Below, piece after piece: positions 34,634 to 46,042 of a DNA stretch of 64,000 bases. The notes under the pieces were generated by a model. It made no database searches. It saw only the letters and a list, made by a program, of their open reading frames with translations, and was not told where the DNA came from. How positions within the stretch are numbered: position 1 is the first letter of the stretch; each line of letters begins with the position of its first letter. This stretch comes from Earliella scabrosa (taxonomy: Eukaryota; Basidiomycota; Agaricomycetes; Polyporales; Polyporaceae), in NCBI GenBank assembly GCA_022605405.1, contig JABYQQ010000022.1, positions 124,001 through 188,000 of the forward strand, read 5' to 3'. The position numbers were made by a program, and so were the translations under genes.

Positions 34634-36183
34634 CTAGTGGTGATGTGATGCAGAGCCAGGAGTAGAGGGAAGGCTGGCGAAAGACCCCCGGTCAGTCGTC
34701 GTCGAGCTTGAGGTGTAAGGCGTCACGGGAGTGGAGGGGGTGGATGGCGTGGTCGGCGCCTTCGAAAAGTCCACTTCAAAGGTGGGATTGGAGGGAAGGT
34801 CAAGGTCCCCGATCGAGTAGACGGACTTCTTGCCGTCGATGCCGTACAGCTGCGCTGCAGCAGGCGGCTTGGGGTAGGCGACGTAAGGCGGGAGGAACTC
34901 CTGACTGGGGAGACGTTGTGTAGGCAACGTTCTGGGCGGGATGACGTCAGATGTCTCGAAGAATTGCGTTGCCAACAAAATGAGGCTTACTGTTTTGAGC
35001 CCGCCAGACGCGAGGCGGTCCGCAGGCGGAGGAACGCGAAGCGGTCGGAGATGAACTGGAGCACCATCTTGTAGTGGCGCTGCGCCTCCTCGGCGAACCC
35101 GAAGAAGCCGAAGAACACGAATGCGCAGAGAGGGAGGATCCAGCGGCTCATCTCGAGGGGGATCAGGAGATTCAGATTTGCCCGCCAGATCACAGCGGGG
35201 TATTGCCCGACGCGAGAGAAGTTGTAGTGCGTGTCGTCCCACCCGAGCCAAGGGTGAAGGGCGCCGTCGATGGCGTTCGAGTAGAGCTGGTAGATGCCGA
35301 GTGGGGTCGTGAAGATGATCTCCGTGATGGAGAGGAGCATGAGGCGGTAGTAGCGACTGACGGTGAGGGCGCTGCCGGTCTGGATGAATTCGCGGAATTG
35401 CTTGTGACGCTTGACAAGAGAGATGAGAGAAAGTACTGAAGAAGGCGTCAATACGAGCGAGACGATGAGAGAGAAGAGTGCACGAACCGCAATACACAGA
35501 GGAGACTAGCCCGATGATGGTAGGCCACATGTACACTAGGAAGTACGTCGGAAGAGTGTTGTATATGGCTGGATAGCAGCCAAGGTTCTCAAAAATGTTG
35601 AAGCGGTGACCTTGCACAATATACGCTGGAGGACGAGCCATGAGGGTATGCGAAGGCAGGCACCTACAGGCCACTCACAGAACACCATACAGATAATGGG
35701 GAATAGGACGCATAGGAGCGAGTCCACGAGGATAACGCGACGTTTCTATCAAGAACATCGTCAGCAAGTGAAGAGAAGCGAGACAGCTCAAGCTCACCTG
35801 TGCGCGGGTAGTGAGAACGTTCGAAACTCGTGAGATGTTGTAGAGCCGGCGACTGATACACAGCGACGCCATCGGGATGCCGACGGACTGGCCAACGATG
35901 ATACGGGTAGCTGAGATAGAGCACGATGAGGACATGGTAGAAAAGTCTGAAGTCGACGTCACGTACAAATATCGCACCATATTGGAGCAACATTGAGAAC
36001 GTTGTTGTGCCAGACGATCGAGTTGACGAACTCATTGAGACATCCAAGCGCCGTCCAAATCATGTAGTAGCACGTCCCCGAGTTCCATGCTTGAAGGTGC
36101 CATGGGAGAGGAACAAGGACGAGAATAAAGCCAAGGAAGGAAACGATGGGGTATGCAGGCCAGGTAGGATCGGTGGACATCAT
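34634..36183 (-). CDS. STE3.3: STE3-type pheromone receptor 3 (seven-TM GPCR)
   Basis: Six exons on the minus strand: 36183-35967, 35910-35798, 35745-35679, 35625-35488, 35435-34991 and 34931-34634, giving 425 aa. Landmarks are MMSTDPTWPAYPIVSFLGF, LVPLPWHLQAWNSGTCYYM, IVQGHRFNIFENLGC, TVSRYYRLMLLSITEI and FFGFFGFAEEAQRHY. The tail carries LPSQEFLPPYVAYPKPP and ends in a Ser/Thr-rich run and HHH. For the last intron the acceptor at 34932 (CCCAG) gives a 59-nt intron and a continuous frame; another acceptor 27 bases on also keeps frame. A second ATG follows the first immediately. It is closest in layout to receptor 1. Confidence 0.88.
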
Positions 36184-36746
36184 GTTGGCGAGAACTTGAA
36201 GCGCGTCCGGGACGGATGGAGAGGGATGGGGCAAAGGGCGGGTAGTGTTAAGCCCAGAGACATCATGTTATGAGGTGGAATGGCGTTCATTCAGGTCGAA
36301 CAATGAGTCTTTCAGACAATGGAGACCAAGTCGATTGAGCAGGAAGCCGAGGCTGATCAGAGTCGCGTCAGCGCAACGCTGGCGCAACGCAGCGACAGCA
36401 CCCACCAGCGTAACGGCGCTTGCTGTGACTTCATTGTGACAGCTCATTGTGACATGTGACTGCGTCGGCCCGGTAAAGGCCGGTACCTCCGCCCAGACAT
36501 TTCAGTCGCGCTCGTCTACTCTACCGGCCACCAACGTGGACTTGGAACACCTGCCATCTGACCGACTATCTCATGCGTACCTCGCACAGCCGATTGTGCC
36601 ACGCTTCCAGAGTTTGGGTCTCAGCGGAAGAAACAAAAGCATCCCTTGCTTTCTTATACCTCTTCCTCTCCTCGGCCACATGTCATTGAAGACATTCCGC
36701 TCTCGAGTCCGTCCCCGCGCGTATCCATTGCAACCTGTCGCCATCC
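36184..36746. other. divergent promoter region of receptor 3 and precursor 5
   Basis: About 560 bp between divergent starts. A GCAAAGGG motif lies at 36231-36238 near the receptor and an ACAAAAGC motif at about 36632 near the precursor. No gene is seen. Confidence 0.4.
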
Positions 36747-36893
36747 ATGGACATCTTCGACGCCTTCCTTATAGCTCCTCCCATACCTGGGACCGATCCT
36801 TCGTCCGAAACATCGTCTCCCGACGCCGAAGTACCACTTGACTTCGAACACGGCCGCTCCGGCGGCCCGACCTTCTACTGTGTCATCGTATGA
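36747..36893 (+). CDS. mating pheromone precursor 5 (CaaX box CVIV)
   Basis: A single-exon gene of 48 aa. It reads MDIFDAFLIAPPIPG, then an acidic Ser/Pro middle, and ends SGGPTFYCVIV. The CaaX box ends in Val, unlike the Ala of the other five; Val is still compatible with farnesylation or could favour a different prenyltransferase preference. An EH dipeptide before GRSGG is the likely processing site, giving the mature peptide GRSGGPTFYC. The gene lies 560 bp from receptor 3 and divergent from it. Confidence 0.85.
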   Translation: MDIFDAFLIAPPIPGTDPSSETSSPDAEVPLDFEHGRSGGPTFYCVIV

Positions 36894-38541
36894 GCCCAAC
36901 GGCTGGCTCAACAGCAAGACTACCCGCTGTGTGTTGCGTGAGTGAAATGAAATCTGTCACTTCTGCAAGAGTAGCGCACTGACTCGAGACGTGTCATCGC
37001 AGAGGGTTGTATGTTTATTGCTAAAGTTATTGGGCTTCCGTTTGTGATTTGTATCATATCCTGAGGATGTGAGTATCGTCGTATTGATAGTGACCGCATC
37101 ATGCTGACTCGGCTTGCTAGGTCACCTCCTCTCTTGCATCCCCACGGTCCTTCTTGTGTCAGTGTCACGAACCTCAAACGTTCCTTCCCTGTATCGCCTG
37201 TATCATAGTCGCGCTAGACGTGTGAGTATCTTATGCTCGACACGCTATGCGTCCTGTACCTGACTTCAGTGTCTCTCAAGGTCACACAGCCGCTCTCTAT
37301 GTTGGTAATTTATCGGTCTTGCTGTCTTGTAGCCTCCTTGTCTTGAATGCATCACGCGATCTTCGAGTTGTTGCACGGGCGCGCATATGTTGTGACATTG
37401 CCTGTGCCTCGAGGTTGCAGTCTGAGTGCGGGATGTGGTTGTGATCATGTTCCGAGGATGCGGGTCGTTGCGCTGGCTCGTTGGAGATGTCGCCTTCATT
37501 GCATCGTCGGGGCTTCGGCGACCGGATTATTCGTTGACATTGCCGCACAAGATGCGTATTGATCCTTCCGACTTGCCTCCGACTGTCCAAACACGCTGGG
37601 GTGGTTTGTCGTGTCTGACCGTTGGGATCTTACTCCGAGTCGGCGTCGAGTGGTGGTCGTTGCAGTAGGCATAGCCTCATGCCGCAATGACCATGTAGCA
37701 TATCCGGCCATGACACACAGCAGAAGGGAGTGGAGTGAGAGCCCATGAGGGCGATGTTTGACAACTTCGGTCAGCTTCCAGGTGGTAGCGGGTGTCCGTT
37801 GTTGGTTTGGCAGACTTGAGGCAACAGTGCGGATGTGCGCGTGATGAAGAGACGAACGAGTGGATGATGGCCAAGGACGAACCAGCCGTCGTATATGCTG
37901 GTGCAGTTCTGATCGGAGTTTCGGTTCCGTAAGAAATGAGCTCACCAATTGCTCACCAACGTGACTGCCTGCAATCGCCTTTGATTGTGCCAACATCACA
38001 GCGCGCCTCGAAGGCTCTAAACGACAGGATCGAGGAGAATAGTGATACATTACGCAAGCGCACGAAGACAACCAAACGACAGCTAATGATACAACCGATC
38101 CACGACCAGTATAGAGACAATAGTTACGGATAAATACTACACTAAGAAGGGAGGCAGTATGCATTGACGCTGGTGGTCCAAGAACGGAGAGAAGGGAGGG
38201 AATGGGTGGGGTAGCGCAGAGAAGAAAGAGCGAGCACAAGGCGAGGGGGTAGGTGTAGAGAGGGCGACGATGGGATGTGTCGTCACGAAGAGGAGCGGGG
38301 CCAAGCGGTGCAGCCCAATGAATACCCAAGATGCCCATCAATACGAAGAAGGAGGGGTGAAGGAGAGATGACGGAAAGAGCGGGGACGAAACGAGCGGCG
38401 GATTGTGTGTACGAACGACAGGATGATACACTGGAAACACGGGAGGAATTAGTATGCTGCGACGACGCTCGAGAGATGAGGCACAGGCTTACGGGAGTTC
38501 ACCTCGTAAGGGGAGGATGATACGCCGATGCGCGTATGGTG
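36894..38541. other. intergenic between precursors 5 and 6
   Basis: No supported gene. The long minus-strand open frame 37496-38440 is low-complexity, lacks a domain and covers what should be the 3' flanks of two convergent precursor genes. Confidence 0.4.
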
Positions 38542-38739
38542 TTATGCGATGACGCAGTACGTCGCGGTGTACTGTGTTGGAGGACGGTCCGCGTTGACAG
38601 GGACACCGGAGGCTTCCGAGGGAGGTATGTCCGCGGGGGCGCAGAGCGCGGGGTGCAACGACTCGGATGCAAAGGAGTCGAAGAGAGCGGAGTCGGGCGT
38701 GCCCGACATCGAAAGGCTGATAGTGGCGAATTCGTCCAT
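38542..38739 (-). CDS. mating pheromone precursor 6 (CaaX box CVIA)
   Basis: A single-exon gene of 65 aa. It begins MDEFATISLSMSGTP and ends YTATYCVIA. PVNADRPP corresponds to the PVNED motif of precursors 3 and 4 with Ala for Glu; a mature peptide RPPTQYTATYC is likely. The MDEFATISLS start is close to MDDFATLSLS of precursor 2, suggesting common descent. It is the last precursor, 1 kb from receptor 4. Confidence 0.85.
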   Translation of the reverse strand: MDEFATISLSMSGTPDSALFDSFASESLHPALCAPADIPPSEASGVPVNADRPPTQYTATYCVIA

Positions 38740-39770
38740 GGGGATGGAGGTAGCGCGAGAGGTGATGTGTGCGGGGAGGTAGCGAGCGACGATAACGAGC
38801 GTTCAGCAGCTAATAGCTGGCGTTGAGCAGTCGAGCGAGCGAGCGAGTGCGATAGTGCGACGGGGATGTGCAGCTTGCGATCGAGAGGTAGCGGAGACGA
38901 GCACTAACCAGTGATCGACTTGACTGCCCCCCACATGCTATTGTTGCCAGCAGGAACAATCCACCAGCAAGCACCAGAGTGACGCGGCATGAGAAGGTTC
39001 GGAAAGTACAAGCGGGAACGACTGCGCCGCCTTTGTTTGCTATGCGGGTCCGACAATGAGTGGCGCGTGGCCGGTGGGTAAGGAAGGCCTCGACCTTCGA
39101 CGCTAGACGGACGCAGTGAGCCAAGCTCGGACCAGAGCAGAAACCGACGCCGGACGGAAACACGATGCAAGGGCAAATCTTCATGCACATGTTGTGCGCC
39201 ACTCGGTCGAAAGCACCTTGAGCACATTTTTGGGGGACGTCGTAACGGTGAAAGGGGGTGGAAAACAAACAAAGACAAACTTTCCTGTGCGTATTTGGCT
39301 CTGTTTGCATTTATGGCGCGCTTAGCTGAGCAGTCTGGCCCTGTGTCGGACAAGGCTCATGCACAACTCGTCAGAAAGTCTATGTATCAGATATCTCATG
39401 CGCTACTGACTCTGGGTGGACGACGGACACTGAGACGATGTACTATCGACGTAGTATCGTATTCGGTACACAGATATTTCCCTCAATGTATGTGCAACCA
39501 GCTACCAAGGGCCATGCATACAACGTATTCGCAAGTGTTTCGAGATTCATGATCACGCTATTTCTGTGGGCGTCGCAAAATTATCATTGCTTCTACCAGG
39601 AAGACCATCGTGACAGTAGAAAGGATACAGAAATGAAGTGCTAGCAGATGAGGTATATGAAAGTATGGCTACAGAGCATTGGGGGTGATCGTATCGTAGG
39701 GGCCGTGTAGAGCGATCATATCAGATCATGAGGGGACTAGGAGTCCGGTTGGGAAGCGGTGATAGCAGAG
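38740..39770. other. intergenic between precursor 6 and receptor 4
   Basis: No supported gene. The minus-strand frame 38810-39310 has no family features. The part next to 38740 should be the promoter of precursor 6. Confidence 0.4.
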
Positions 39771-41338
39771 TTAGATAGCGTGGGGTTCGTCGTTCATGCA
39801 CTCGTCAATGCGTGCCTCGGAAGAGGGGTCGATGTCGGTGGGGACGGCTTGCACAGAAGGCGCGGAGGAACGAGGGCGAGAAGGCGGCCGCGAGGCTGCA
39901 TAGTATGAAGGAAGGTCGTCGTCGCTGCCGTAAACGATGATGGGACCCCCGACGAGGACGCCATCCTCCTTCGAGTGCTCGTGGAGGTGCTTCTTGTCGA
40001 TGTGGTCGACTGGTGTCTCGAGGCTGCCGGGCGTGGTCGGGCTCAGCTCGCCACTGAAGGATATGTCGATGGTCGGTAGCGACGCGATGGACAGGTGCTG
40101 ATCGAGACCAAACGTCGATCTACAACAAACAGCGTCAGTAAGGATCACGAGGAATGCGGAGGATGCTATCGCGACATACCGAGGAGGTGGTGTAGGAAGG
40201 AACGCAGGGACGAACCCAACCGAGGAGATCTTCTGTAGCCCTTGCGACTTCGGCTTCTGCCTGAAGACGTTCCGCCAGACCCACCGCGCCCACGAACGAT
40301 ACTCGTTCGTCGCTTCCTGTCCGAACGCGAAGAAGGCGCAGAAGATGTACGCGGAGATGGGCGCGATCCACCAGCAGGCGTAGTAGAACGTGTAGATGAA
40401 CGGAGGGAGGAAACGGACTGCGAACGTGTCGATGCGGCTGAAGTTCCAGTGGACGTCGTCCCAGTTCGTCCAGGGACGCATGTTCCAGAGGACAGAGAAG
40501 CCGAGCGTCGCAGAGACGGCAGCTGCGCTCGAGAACATCTCGAAGAGCGCGAGCAGCATGAGACGCATGTAGCGGGAGGTGTTGAGCCCGGAGTTGGAGT
40601 TTTCGAGGTGCTTGGCAAAGGTGACCCGCCGGCGCACGAAGTGTGACAGAGCGAGAGCTAGAAAGACAGCGAGATGCATGGGTATGTGGGAGCGAAACGA
40701 TATTGAGAGACACGTACCCGCAAATATAAGGGCGACAAAGGACATTATGAGGGAAGGAACCCACATGAGGAAGATGGCGGGGATAGAGACGTAGACGGAC
40801 GGCCGACATCCAAACTGCTCGATGATGTCGAAGCGGTGTCCTTGAACGATGTAGTCTGGGAAGCATGAATATGGGGGAAGGGAACACAAGTAGGAAGAAC
40901 GACTCACGAAGACCCATCCAGATCATTGGAACAAGATAGCACAAAACACTTTCAAAGATCTGTCTCCGCCGCTTTTGCGCCAAGGTGGTGAGGGCCTGAC
41001 GGACGGAGGCGACTTGCTCGAGGTGAATGCACACACACATGCATGCAGCTGGGAGAGCGATGTTTGCACCAATAAGTATCTTGGTAGCTAGAGGAGGGTC
41101 AGCCTGGTTCGTGACTTAAACCAGCGAGCAGACACGTACTGATATCACACCAGACGATAGCAACCTTTGCAACGGTATGGCTCCAGATGATAGAATCAAC
41201 GGCGTATATGACATTGACGGCAAACAACCAGACGATCATGGCCAGGGTGGCGACGTTTCCAGCGCGCCAGTGCCATGGCGTAGGGATGAGGACGAGGATG
41301 GAGGCGAGGATGGAGGCGATGGGGAGTTCGTGGCGCAT
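39771..41338 (-). CDS. STE3.4: STE3-type pheromone receptor 4, divergent member
   Basis: Five exons on the minus strand: 41338-41140, 41087-40908, 40855-40718, 40657-40180 and 40119-39771, giving 447 aa. It starts MRHELPIASILASILVLIP and keeps PTPWHWRAGNVATL, IVQGHRFDIIEQFGC, NTSRYMRLMLLALFEM and a seventh segment before FGQEATNEYRSW. It differs from the other three: the N terminus lacks the DPTYP/DPTWP start, PLPWH is PTPWH, and exon 2 is 180 nt, exactly the sum of exons 2 and 3 (113 + 67) elsewhere, so one intron has been lost. The tail ends SEARIDECMNDEPHAI. This may be a receptor of a separate subfamily, possibly a non-mating-specific one; sequence alone cannot decide. Confidence 0.85.
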
Positions 41339-44300
41339 CCTGCCTTGCTCAGGAGCAGACGGGGAGTAACTGAAGCGTCCAGTCCAGTGTCCATGACTTA
41401 TGGCGGGTGGCAGGCGAGGGACAATGATTCGGCGGACAAAAGCTGTTTGAACGAGGAGGAGGGAAGAAAACAGGGCACAACAAGGGCACAATGGATCCTC
41501 TTGGGCGTTTCCAGATAGGTGCCCGTTCGGGCCGTCCGCACCGCCTACTCAACGCTGACGAGCGATGACGTGTCTCCAGTTCTCAACTTCTTGAAGTTCG
41601 CATCGGCCGAGTTGTCGACCTTCTGAAAATCCTTGACGGTGCGGTTCAAATTGCACATAGATGTTTCTTGACTGATGCATTATGGATTCAGGACTTCCCC
41701 AGAACATCCAATATTCATGCAGAAACTGTCTTGATGCAAGAACTTGCGCAAAATCGAGCAGATTGTCTTCGCCCCGGAGCCATGAAGGACAGTCTTGTAG
41801 GATGCCGCTGTATTCGGTCCACGTCTTGGTACATCGAGGGTTCTCAGCTCGCGGAGTGCAGGAATCAGAATTTCGCCCGTGGCTGTTCGTCACCCAGTGA
41901 CTTCTGTATGACCGGAATGTCCCAATCGGTTGTTGGACGATGATCTTGCACTCGTCCATCGTTTCCACCCTGCGATGCACGATAGTCTGTGAGTGGTTCC
42001 TGGGTGTCGCAAATGGCACATACCTTGAGGAATATTGACCGCGCTGTTCCACAGGCCGCATACGTGTATTTGGCGATCGAGCCAGGATATTTGTCAATCC
42101 TTCATGTCAGGCCGTTAGACCTTCATTCTACCTCTGATGATCGAACTCCACAGTCAGCCCCAGTGTCTCGCTGGCGTATTGTGCTCGGATGATGGTAGCA
42201 GCCTGACTTGTGCATGCGAATGCACCGCACGCTTGTCCGACAAAGTACGTGGCCATGAAGGCGATGCCCATAGCTCCTTGACTGATTTCTTAGCTTCTGC
42301 ACAATGAAAACGAAACCCCAGGGGGTGCCCCACAGATGATTGAATACGATGACCAGGTACTCCAAAGCCGAGCCTCGGCTGAGCACCGGTCCTCCTACTC
42401 AATCAGCCAATGCGCAACCCCTATGATCGTTGCTCGATCATGGACCAATCCTTTCGGGCCCGTTCGGACAAGGCTCACATTAACGGCGAGCAACGCAGCA
42501 CCATCACCGCCTCGATAGTGGTACGGCGTTGCTCCCCCGTCTTCGAGACCGCCCTGCCGACCGCACTGCCTCGGATGCAGGCTTGAGATGACATACGACC
42601 ACGCTTAGCGGGCGACCACAGCCTCCCAGGTCGACATTCAATCTGAAGTCCCCGGGAAGCTCGTCATCTCCGGGAACAACTAGGCACTGGGGATACCCCT
42701 AGCAAATCTTTGGCGGATCTACCCCCGAAACATCATGACGCGTACTTCCTGGCCTGCACGACACCGCCTTCCCAAAGTGCCAAGTTCCACATCTCGTTGA
42801 GGACAAGCCGTCAACAGTCGCTGCGAAAGACGGCCAATCACAGTGCAGTAGCCAGCCGCAGCGATGATCCAGCCCCAGTGAGTTCAAGCGCCCGTCCAGT
42901 GCCTCGATACCAGAGGATGCCTAACCAGCCGCCGACAGTGCCCCAGTACCAGCCAGTACCCCAGTGTGTACCCCAGAATGAGCTCCGCGAGCAACCCCCA
43001 AGCATTGGAACAGCCTCGAACGGACATTGCGAGCCGCCGACCACAGAACAGACTCTAACCACCGGCCAGCCACGGACGCGACGCGGACTCCGCGACCCAA
43101 CGGCCACTGGGGCAGCGCCGCGGAGTTTTTGGAAAGGATTAGGGTGCCATGCGTGACCTCACTGCCCCGAAACCAGCCAGAAATGCTCACCTTTGTCGAC
43201 TTACCGGCGGCGACTGGTTGGGAGCGGGCGGAGCGGGACCTTGCGCTACCGAGCAATGCGTTCCGTCGGGGTGCCGGGCGGTGGTTGGCATCCCTCCCCT
43301 CCCTGAAGGGGCCCGGCGGTGTTGCGCGAGAGTGTGGTGGACAGCGTCGAGATGAAGACCCGGGTGGTTGAGCAGGCTCGGAGGTCGTGGTTTGGATAGA
43401 GGAACGGACAGCGCCCGACGAAGTCTCTTATACCGAGCTTCCGACCAAACACGAACCATGGCGGGGCGGCCCCATTGTCTGCCAAACAAACTCTTTCTCG
43501 AGGCTTGAGGTCATTCCGGACAAAGAGGCGCGTTGCCAGAAACGCCGGACAATAGGGGAAGCGGCGGGACGCGTCGGGATGGACGCGCCTTTGTCGCGTT
43601 TGTCACCTGACCGATTGGTCGCAAGTTGGTCTCAACCATCGCGCAAAACGGCCTTCCTCCTCCTCAACGGCTCCTGACCTCTCGGCCCTCGTCTGAGCTC
43701 TCTGCAAGTGCTGGACAACACTGAACGCTCCTAAGGCGACAATGGCCATACGATATGAATCAACTTGAACGCACGATGGTTACGCTCATCCATCCATCCT
43801 CTCTATTAACGACGACGCCTCCAACGGGCCGTTCGCTCCTCAAAGGAAAGATCACCTCTCCCCCTCGGTCGTTATTCAGGAATCAAGGTAAACAAGCCGA
43901 TGCGAGTAACGGGAGGCTGCTGGTTATGGAAGTCAGGTGGGCGTGAGTCCTGGTTAGGTCTCCTGGGTCTATCCTACCGCTATGCAGAGCCTCATGGTGC
44001 GTTCAATTCCCCTTCGTCGGCCTGCGTACGTCTCATTTCGTCCCCACTCGTCTCGTAGCATCGCGATCTCGGGAGGACATCTGGAGCCGGGAAGACAGCG
44101 GCCACCGCCATCTACTCGTAGCGCCTCGAACTTCCATTTCTTCAATCCTGCCTTTCAGCGAGCCACGAGAGCGGGTACTGGTACGACGTCAAGCATGGCT
44201 TGTCCCACGCAACCCCCATCGGGACTGTGGGGTCGTGCCACATGGGGCATCAAGATGCAAGCGAGTCGTGCCTATGGATGACCGTAACATTTGCCCGAGG

Positions 44301-44660
44301 ACGACGTTTCACAGCATGGCGTACATCACAGAAGCATGAGTGACTCACCACTGCAGAACGTGCCAAAACATTGGAAATGGTCTTGCCGGTACGTGCGACA
44401 GCGTCCCTCTTTGATTCGCTCCCAGACCTACTTCACACAGGATTTGGTGAGGTAGCGAACCTTTCTCAGGCTTTGTCGCCGATATCCCTCTCATGCCCTT
44501 CCTCTGCAAACGCGCGTAACATCCAATTCAAGGTCTGCCGCGGCCTCATGGCGCACCACACACCCCTCCGAGTCTCGCACACTCAGGAACCAGTGAGTCA
44601 TCAGTGGTCCTCGTCTCTTCTGTATACATCCCCCTTGTCTGTCAAGTGAAGCCATCCAGT
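41339..44660. other. 3.3 kb spacer between the mating locus and the HET array
   Basis: An ACAAAA motif lies at 41436-41441, about 100 bp upstream of receptor 4. Open frames at 41549-42097 (-), 42710-43156 (+) and 43027-43371 (+) have no recognisable domains. A short CCAGTACC-type direct repeat occurs at about 42944-42972. A GTCTGCCAAACAAACTC stretch near 43478 resembles sequence at 50466 and 57680 that marks the repeating HET units. Confidence 0.35.
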
Positions 44661-45847
44661 TCTAATACGAGGATAGCCCATCCTCATCAACTGCCCCAAA
44701 CATGGCACCCGTCGTCACTGTGGGCCCCGAATTTGTCATTCATGACGATTTGCAACACAACACGACGGTTTCAGTAGTCGCGCCTGAGGCTACGTCAACC
44801 ACGTCCTCACGATAGCTTCAATACTTATGCCGTTCTCGTTGGCATCGGTGGCGTCTTGTTCGGTCGGGCCGTGGACGATCATGTTGTCCGACTACCTGCA
44901 AAACCCGCATGGTCAAATCTCCCGTATGCGACAGTCGTAATGGAGAAGCTGTAGTATGCGCTTCATGCGGTACCGCCGAACATCTTTCCAGGTTGGCTCC
45001 CAGCTCCTGCGACCCGCCGGTATGGGACGCTAGTCATCTTGCTGAGTGTGCGCTCTAGTCCCCGTCTACCACGAGTTCGACACATGCGTACCTCCGGGTC
45101 TAGACGCACACGTTGCAAGCATCTTGTAGGCTCCTGGTATGTCCCCTAGCCATTATGTCCTGTTCGCGATTCCTGAACTTCTCTACATAGAGTGTTCAAT
45201 GTGGAAATGGTCACGATACCACCCGATGAAATAAATACACCGATTACGAGCTCATTGCTCACGAACGCGCCCCGCTCCAACCCGCGTCGTGTGTAAGCCT
45301 CGCGCAAGAGCAGGACATGCATCAAGGGCGTTAGACACTGGCGCGCAAGGGGTGTGTGCACGCAATTTCATCCGCGCGCGCTCAGACCAAACAAGCATTA
45401 TCAGTAGCAGCCAAACGTCCGCAACCCGACGTGGCACGCTTGCGACCTAGTGTAACATGCCTTGGCCTAGAGCCATCGTACTGAGATAGGTCGCTCGCTA
45501 GTCTGCTCTCCGCAGGCGGTCGAGATCTCGGAACAGTTTCCGGGTCCCATGCTTCATGTTAGATGGCTCAGTGAAACTTGCGAAGGCGTCTGTGACACTG
45601 TCGTCCGCCAAACGCCAGTAACGTGGGTCTCTCCTTCTGTTTATTGGTCTGATTGGTCTAAGTAGTAGGCGGGGTTGGTCCTCGATGCCAGGAGGTCAGT
45701 TCGTGACTCCAAACATTGTTCTTCCATGTCGGGTAGCGCAGTCCCGCGCTGACCCCACTGTCCACACGGGCTCCGGGTCGTTACTTAGAGTTAGCAGGGC
45801 TGGTCTCGGTTCTTCATCTTCTCTTCGCTCTTCCACGTCCTCCCTCA
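44661..45847 (+). pseudogene. decayed sugar-transporter-like fragment, unit 1
   Basis: A conserved start (MAPVVTVGP at 44703) and a downstream segment around 44815 reading FNTYAVLVGIGGVLFG resemble the N terminus and first membrane segment of MFS sugar transporters. Stops and frame changes interrupt the reading. Homologous sequence recurs at 51092 and 58378, each upstream of a HET gene. The family assignment is tentative because only a short motif survives; that the three stretches are homologous to each other is much surer. Confidence 0.4.
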
Positions 45848-46029
45848 GTACGTGTGGGATGCCCCTACTCGTCGCGCGCTGTATGTTTGACTGGGATTTG
45901 ACAGGGACCATTCACCTTGAAAGGCAAAGCTCCGCTGACAGTACCCTGGTGTGTCTCATCGTTGCCCGTGAGTCGTCACCGGGAGACTGCGTCAGCATTT
46001 TTCGTTGACCTGTGACTCTGGTTCACTAG
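45848..46029 (+). other. two 5' UTR introns of HET gene 1
   Basis: GT-AG introns at 45848-45904 and 45968-46029 flank a 63-nt untranslated exon, and the second ends 13 bases before the ATG. The same pair is found upstream of the other two HET genes, which supports them as real introns. Confidence 0.6.
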
Positions 46030-46042
46030 CTTCCCCGTCGTC

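Noticed and set aside
37496..37512. Possible CaaX end (TGC ATC GTC) of another pheromone gene
   Set aside because: No stop codon follows within the required position and no MDxF start lies upstream.
37496..38440. Minus-strand open frame of 314 codons between precursors 5 and 6
   Set aside because: Low-complexity, no domain, covers 3' flanks of the neighbouring genes; no splice pattern or conserved start.
41549..42402. Minus-strand frames that could form a two-exon gene
   Set aside because: No recognisable domain, codon use unlike neighbouring genes, and no intron consensus joining the two frames convincingly.
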